From: Candidatus Poribacteria bacterium
Lineage (GTDB): Bacteria > Poribacteria > WGA-4E > GCA-2687025
Length of the DNA stretch: 64,000 nucleotides
Assembly (NCBI GenBank): GCA_028818695.1
Contig: JAPPNK010000025.1
Location: forward strand, 99,018 to 163,017
Direction: 5' to 3'
A program made the position numbers and the translations under genes. Shown piece after piece: positions 60,652 through 64,000 of the stretch (positions are counted from its first letter, which is position 1; each line of letters begins with the position of its first letter). The notes below the pieces were generated by a model. It saw only the letters and a program-made list of their open reading frames with translations, had not been told where the DNA came from and made no database searches.

Positions 60652-63600
60652 ATGAACTCAGCCCCAAACCGCAAATGGTCAATACCGCGCCTGTCGGTCG
60701 AAAACCCTGTCTTTGCGAACCTTCTCATGGCCGCCATTGTGATCGCGGGAAGCTACGCCTACCTGACGCTCCCCCGCGAACTCACCCCTGACGTCTCCTT
60801 CCAGCTCGCGCAGATCCGAACCGTTTATCCTGCCGCTTCTCCAGAAGAGGTCGAATCGCTCGTCACGGTACCCATCGAAGAGGCGGTACAGGCGGACGTC
60901 AGCAACATCGACCTCATGACATCCTTCTCGTCCGAGGGCTTGTCGGTCGTTACGATACAGTTTGAGGAGATGAGCGACCGCGACTTCGACCGCGAAATGC
61001 GGCTCATGCGCGACGCTGTCGCCAACATTGACGACCTGCCCGAAGAGGTTGTGGACGCCCCGAAGATTATAGAAATCAACAGCTCCTTTGAAGCGGTCGC
61101 GACGGTTGTTGTCGGCGGCGCCGCGTCCGAATCGGAGACGATAGAGCTCGCCGAAGAGATCGAAGCCGACCTGATGAAAATACAGGGCGTCTCCGACGTC
61201 CGAACCTCCGGGCTGCGCGAACGCGAAATCTGGGTTGCCGTCGATCCTGAGCGGCTGTCGGCATACCGCCTGTCGCTTCAAGACATCTCGCTCGCGCTGC
61301 GCCGGCAGAACCTGAACGTCCCGGCGGGACCGCTGGAGGTCGGGGCTCTTGAGTATTCGGTCCGCGCGCTCGCGCAGTTTCAGTCGATACAGGACATCGA
61401 AAACGCGGTTGTGCGGTCGCTGCCGTCGGGGGAGCCGCTGCGCGTCGGCGACGTCGCCAAGGTTTCCGACGCCTTTGAAAAACCGCGCACGCTGTCCCGC
61501 CTCAACGGCAAACGCGCCGTCAGCCTCGACATTCTCAAAACAAACGACGGCAACACGATACGCCTCGTCAAACTGGTACGCGAATACGCCGCAAACCGAC
61601 AGGCGGACCTGCCCAAAAATGTGGAGATGAGCGTCGTCAACGATTCCTCCGTTATCCTGAGAGAGCGTCTTGGAATCTTGCAGAACAACGCGCTCTTCGG
61701 ACTCGCGCTCGTCGCCCTGCTGCTCTACGCGCTGCTCGGTTGGAGAAACGCGCTTTTCGCTTGCTTAGGCATACCGGTCGCGTTCATGGCGGCGTTTCTG
61801 TTCCTCTACTGGTCGGGCGGAACGATCAACGCGGTCGCGCTGTTCGGGCTGATCCTTGTCGTCGGCATCGTCGTGGACGACGCGATCGTCGTCATCGAGA
61901 ACATCTTTCGATATGTCCAAGAGGGTCTGCCGCCGAAAGAAGCGGCGATACGCGGCGCCGAAGAGATCGGTTCGCCCGTCCTTGCCGCCAGCTTGACGAC
62001 CATCGCCGCGTTTGCTCCGCTGATGCTCCTGTCGGGGGTGACGGGTCAATTCATGCGCATCGTTCCGACGGTCGCCATCATCGTTTTGAGCGCGTCGCTG
62101 CTGGAGGTGTTTGTCATTTTGCCGTCCCATGCGGCGGAATGGGGCAGGCCGCCGCGCCTCGACTCAAGCGGGCGCCCCCGCCGGCAGCGCTGGTTCGACG
62201 CGCTGCGGCGCGGCTACACGCGAATCTTGGCGCGCGTCATACGGCATCGCTACGCCGCCTTGGGCGTAACGCTGCTGGTCGGCGCGGCGGCGACGGCGGC
62301 GGCGTTCAGCATACTTCCGCGCGAACTGTTCCCCGGCGAAGACTTCCCGCAGGTGAATATACGCATCGAAACGCCGACATCGTACAGCCTTCAACAGACC
62401 GGCAAGACGATTTCCGCCATCGAAGCGGTTGCGATGGAGCTGTCCGAGGAGGAGCGGCTGGCGGTGACGAGCCGCGTCGGGCTGCATTCGGCGAGGTCCA
62501 ATCTCGACTCGCCGCCCGTGCGTCCGAATGTCGGGGAGGTGTCGGTTGAGTTGACGCCGAAGAACGAGCGGCGCCGTTCGGTGGATGAGATCGTTGACGA
62601 CCTGCGCGGGAAGATTGCGCTCATCGCCGAAATTGAAACGCTGTCGGTCGACAAAGCTCTCGGCGGACCGCCCTCCGGCAAAGATGTCGATGTGAAGGTG
62701 ATCGGAAGCGATTTTGAGCAGATGCGCGCCGTTTCAAAACGGCTCCAAGACGCTCTGCGCGAAATGCCCGGCGTCTATGAGATTCAGGACGATTACCTGG
62801 TCGGGCGAAATGAGCTGCAGATCGATGTGAACAAGGAAAAGGCGCGCGCTCTGGGTTTAGACGCGGCGCTCATCGCCCAGACGGCGCGCGCCGCGCTCGC
62901 CGGCGTCGTCTCAACAACCTACCGGGACGCGGACGAATCGCCCGACATCGTCGTCAAATACGCGCCTGAGGCTCTCAATTCGCCCGAAGACCTCGGCAAC
63001 ATCATGATCGGAGCGTCGCCGTTGAGAGACGTCGCCGAGATACGCATGACGCAGGGGCTGGCAGAGATACGCCGTTTTGAGGGGGAGCGCTCCATCGCCG
63101 TCACCGCCTCCATCGTGGACGGAATGAACGACCCTGTCTCTGTCAACAAGGCGCTGCAGGCGTCGTTTGCGGAATTCAGCGGGCTGTACCCTGATGTTTC
63201 GCTCGATTTTCGCGGCGTCTTTGACCAGATCAACGAGTCGTTTTCGGAGATCGGAAAGCTGTTTATTGTCGGCATCATCGCCATCTATGTGATCCTTGGG
63301 GCGCAGCTGAAGTCGTTCATTGAGCCGTTTGTCGTGATGTTTGCGGCGCCGTTCGGCATCATTGGAGCGATGCTCGGATTGCTGGCGATACAGGCGACGC
63401 TTAGCATTGTGGCGCTGTTTGGAGTGGTCGCGCTGTCAGGCATTGTGGTGAACGATTCGATTGTGCTGATGGACTTCATCAAGAAAGGGGGCGAGCGGGG
63501 GATGGGCAAGTTCCGCGCCGCGCTCGCCGGGGGGAAGGCGCGTTTTCGTCCTGTGCTGCTCACATCGGTCACGACGATCGCCGGGCTGACCCCGATGGCG

Positions 63601-63753
63601 ATGGGCATCGGCGGCAAATCGCCCATCTGGATACCGATTGCGAGCGTCATCATCTTCGGCTTGGCGGCGTCGACGCTGCTGACTCTCTTTTTGATACCGG
63701 CGCTGCATGTGATGACGGTCGATCTGCGCGAGTTTATGAAGAAGCGCGCCTGA
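60652..63753 (+). CDS. RND family efflux transporter (AcrB/MmpL-type pump subunit)
   Basis: The 1033-residue protein has 12 expected transmembrane helices and two large periplasmic loops. The proton-relay pair is visible in helix 4 (GIVVDDAIVVIENIF, Asp409/Asp410), and the second half repeats the pattern (GVVALSGIVVNDSIVLMDF). N-terminal ENPVFANLLMAAIVIAG is typical. AGGAG precedes the ATG. It would export lipophilic compounds with an adaptor and a channel protein, neither of which is in this window. A MITE-like element follows ~40 bases after its stop. Confidence 0.93.
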   Translation: MNSAPNRKWSIPRLSVENPVFANLLMAAIVIAGSYAYLTLPRELTPDVSFQLAQIRTVYPAASPEEVESLVTVPIEEAVQADVSNIDLMTSFSSEGLSVVTIQFEEMSDRDFDREMRLMRDAVANIDDLPEEVVDAPKIIEINSSFEAVATVVVGGAASESETIELAEEIEADLMKIQGVSDVRTSGLREREIWVAVDPERLSAYRLSLQDISLALRRQNLNVPAGPLEVGALEYSVRALAQFQSIQDIENAVVRSLPSGEPLRVGDVAKVSDAFEKPRTLSRLNGKRAVSLDILKTNDGNTIRLVKLVREYAANRQADLPKNVEMSVVNDSSVILRERLGILQNNALFGLALVALLLYALLGWRNALFACLGIPVAFMAAFLFLYWSGGTINAVALFGLILVVGIVVDDAIVVIENIFRYVQEGLPPKEAAIRGAEEIGSPVLAASLTTIAAFAPLMLLSGVTGQFMRIVPTVAIIVLSASLLEVFVILPSHAAEWGRPPRLDSSGRPRRQRWFDALRRGYTRILARVIRHRYAALGVTLLVGAAATAAAFSILPRELFPGEDFPQVNIRIETPTSYSLQQTGKTISAIEAVAMELSEEERLAVTSRVGLHSARSNLDSPPVRPNVGEVSVELTPKNERRRSVDEIVDDLRGKIALIAEIETLSVDKALGGPPSGKDVDVKVIGSDFEQMRAVSKRLQDALREMPGVYEIQDDYLVGRNELQIDVNKEKARALGLDAALIAQTARAALAGVVSTTYRDADESPDIVVKYAPEALNSPEDLGNIMIGASPLRDVAEIRMTQGLAEIRRFEGERSIAVTASIVDGMNDPVSVNKALQASFAEFSGLYPDVSLDFRGVFDQINESFSEIGKLFIVGIIAIYVILGAQLKSFIEPFVVMFAAPFGIIGAMLGLLAIQATLSIVALFGVVALSGIVVNDSIVLMDFIKKGGERGMGKFRAALAGGKARFRPVLLTSVTTIAGLTPMAMGIGGKSPIWIPIASVIIFGLAASTLLTLFLIPALHVMTVDLREFMKKRA

Positions 63754-63792
63754 ATAAGCGGCGCAACGATCAACAGGCTAATTTTTTGGGTA

Positions 63793-63940
63793 GCCCCTAA
63801 CAGGCGATGATGTACGAAAATCCTGTTCAAATTGGGCAGATCGTCATTCCCGCGCAAGCGGGAATCCAGAGAGCTCCCAGACAGTCTTCGCATTCTAAAA
63901 CGGCTCTTTAAAATCAAAATCATCGCCTATAGAGACTGCC
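63793..63940. repeat. MITE-like repeat, family B, copy 3
   Basis: Nearly identical to 44371-44517: same GGCGATGAT termini, ATTCCCGCGCAAGCGGGAAT centre (one arm altered) and CTAAAACGGCTCTTTAAAAT segment. It is downstream of the RND gene. ATTTTT(T)GGGTAG stands on both sides (63781 and 63941), a possible target duplication. Confidence 0.88.
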
Positions 63941-64000
63941 ATTTTTGGGTAGTACCTGAAGGCGATGGTATTGGTATAATTTGTTTGATTTTCATTCAAC
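63941..64000. other. Window end: possible start of a second family B-like element
   Basis: After the repeated ATTTTTGGGTAG comes a GAAGGCGATGGTAT stretch resembling the left end of family B (ACAGGCGATGATGT). It may be a truncated tandem copy. No gene is seen here; TATAAT occurs at 63975 without a clear -35. Confidence 0.4.

Noticed and set aside
63285..63923. 212-residue minus-strand open frame
   Set aside because: It is antisense to the end of the RND gene and enters the family B repeat.

Overview
This 64 kb window is a gene-dense chromosomal segment from a Gram-negative, probably uncultured bacterium. Its gene content recalls sponge- or sediment-associated lineages such as Candidatus Poribacteria: a phytanoyl-CoA-dioxygenase-like oxygenase, PQQ-type beta-propellers, a giant C25 (gingipain-like) peptidase with a FlgD/T9SS-like tail next to a PorV-like barrel, ankyrin and TPR proteins, and a bacterial proteasome with a UBact-like modifier. 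The Poribacteria guess is an inference from gene content. Genes are tightly packed, and neighbours very often overlap as ATGA or TGATG. There is no phage, insertion sequence with transposase, CRISPR array or rRNA.

Layout. 1-6.1 kb: the end of an SDR gene, a duplicated small membrane protein, two PQQ-type propeller proteins and an adenylate-forming enzyme, coupled by overlapping stops and starts. 6.1-10.3 kb: a membrane-anchored protein divergent from a pair of M16 peptidases, one with and one without the zinc motif. 10.3-13.2 kb: an envelope-stress-like cluster (DUF2089 zinc-ribbon/HTH, two SHOCT-like proteins, two tiny membrane proteins) followed by a DUF92 protein. 13.2-22.6 kb: a TauE/SafE exporter, a Gfo/Idh/MocA oxidoreductase, a nitroreductase, the C25 peptidase and the PorV-like barrel. 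22.5-29.5 kb (minus strand): nucleoside hydrolase, a TPR protein and a decayed copy of the hydrolase 5' end; then a run lysA-dapF-DtxR regulator-DNA methyltransferase-triple HRDC protein, and a PhyH-like oxygenase. 29.6-33.8 kb: a tandem duplication carrying two tRNA-Leu(GAG) genes, a discoidin-like lipoprotein, a SelA-like PLP enzyme, a NadD-like nucleotidyltransferase and a beta/gamma-crystallin protein. 34-42 kb: alaS, a sigma-70-type factor preceded by a sigma-54-type promoter, and gatC-gatA-(membrane protein)-gatB. 42-48 kb: a kinase-fold protein, a nucleoside deoxyribosyltransferase-like protein, a TPR protein, and the overlapping operon ubact-prcB-prcA-pafA. 48-53 kb: rplM-rpsI-purA-tRNA-Lys, an SMR/EamA-like protein, an ankyrin protein and a cysteine synthase. 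53-59.4 kb (minus strand): GT2, PHP-type metallohydrolase, UbiA-like prenyltransferase, XdhC and a methyltransferase-HNH fusion. 59.4-64 kb: a TPR protein and an RND transporter.

The most interesting system is the UBact/proteasome operon (44562-47882). A 64-residue Arg/Lys-rich modifier ending RTGE is followed, without gaps, by proteasome beta and alpha subunits and a PafA/Dop-type ligase, but no unfoldase ATPase is present here. Other points of interest are two families of short MITE-like repeats (three copies each; one family only at gene 3' ends, the other only next to gene 5' ends), a stand-alone protein of three HRDC domains coupled to a DNA methyltransferase, a methyltransferase-HNH nuclease fusion, and a family of three TPR paralogues scattered through the window.
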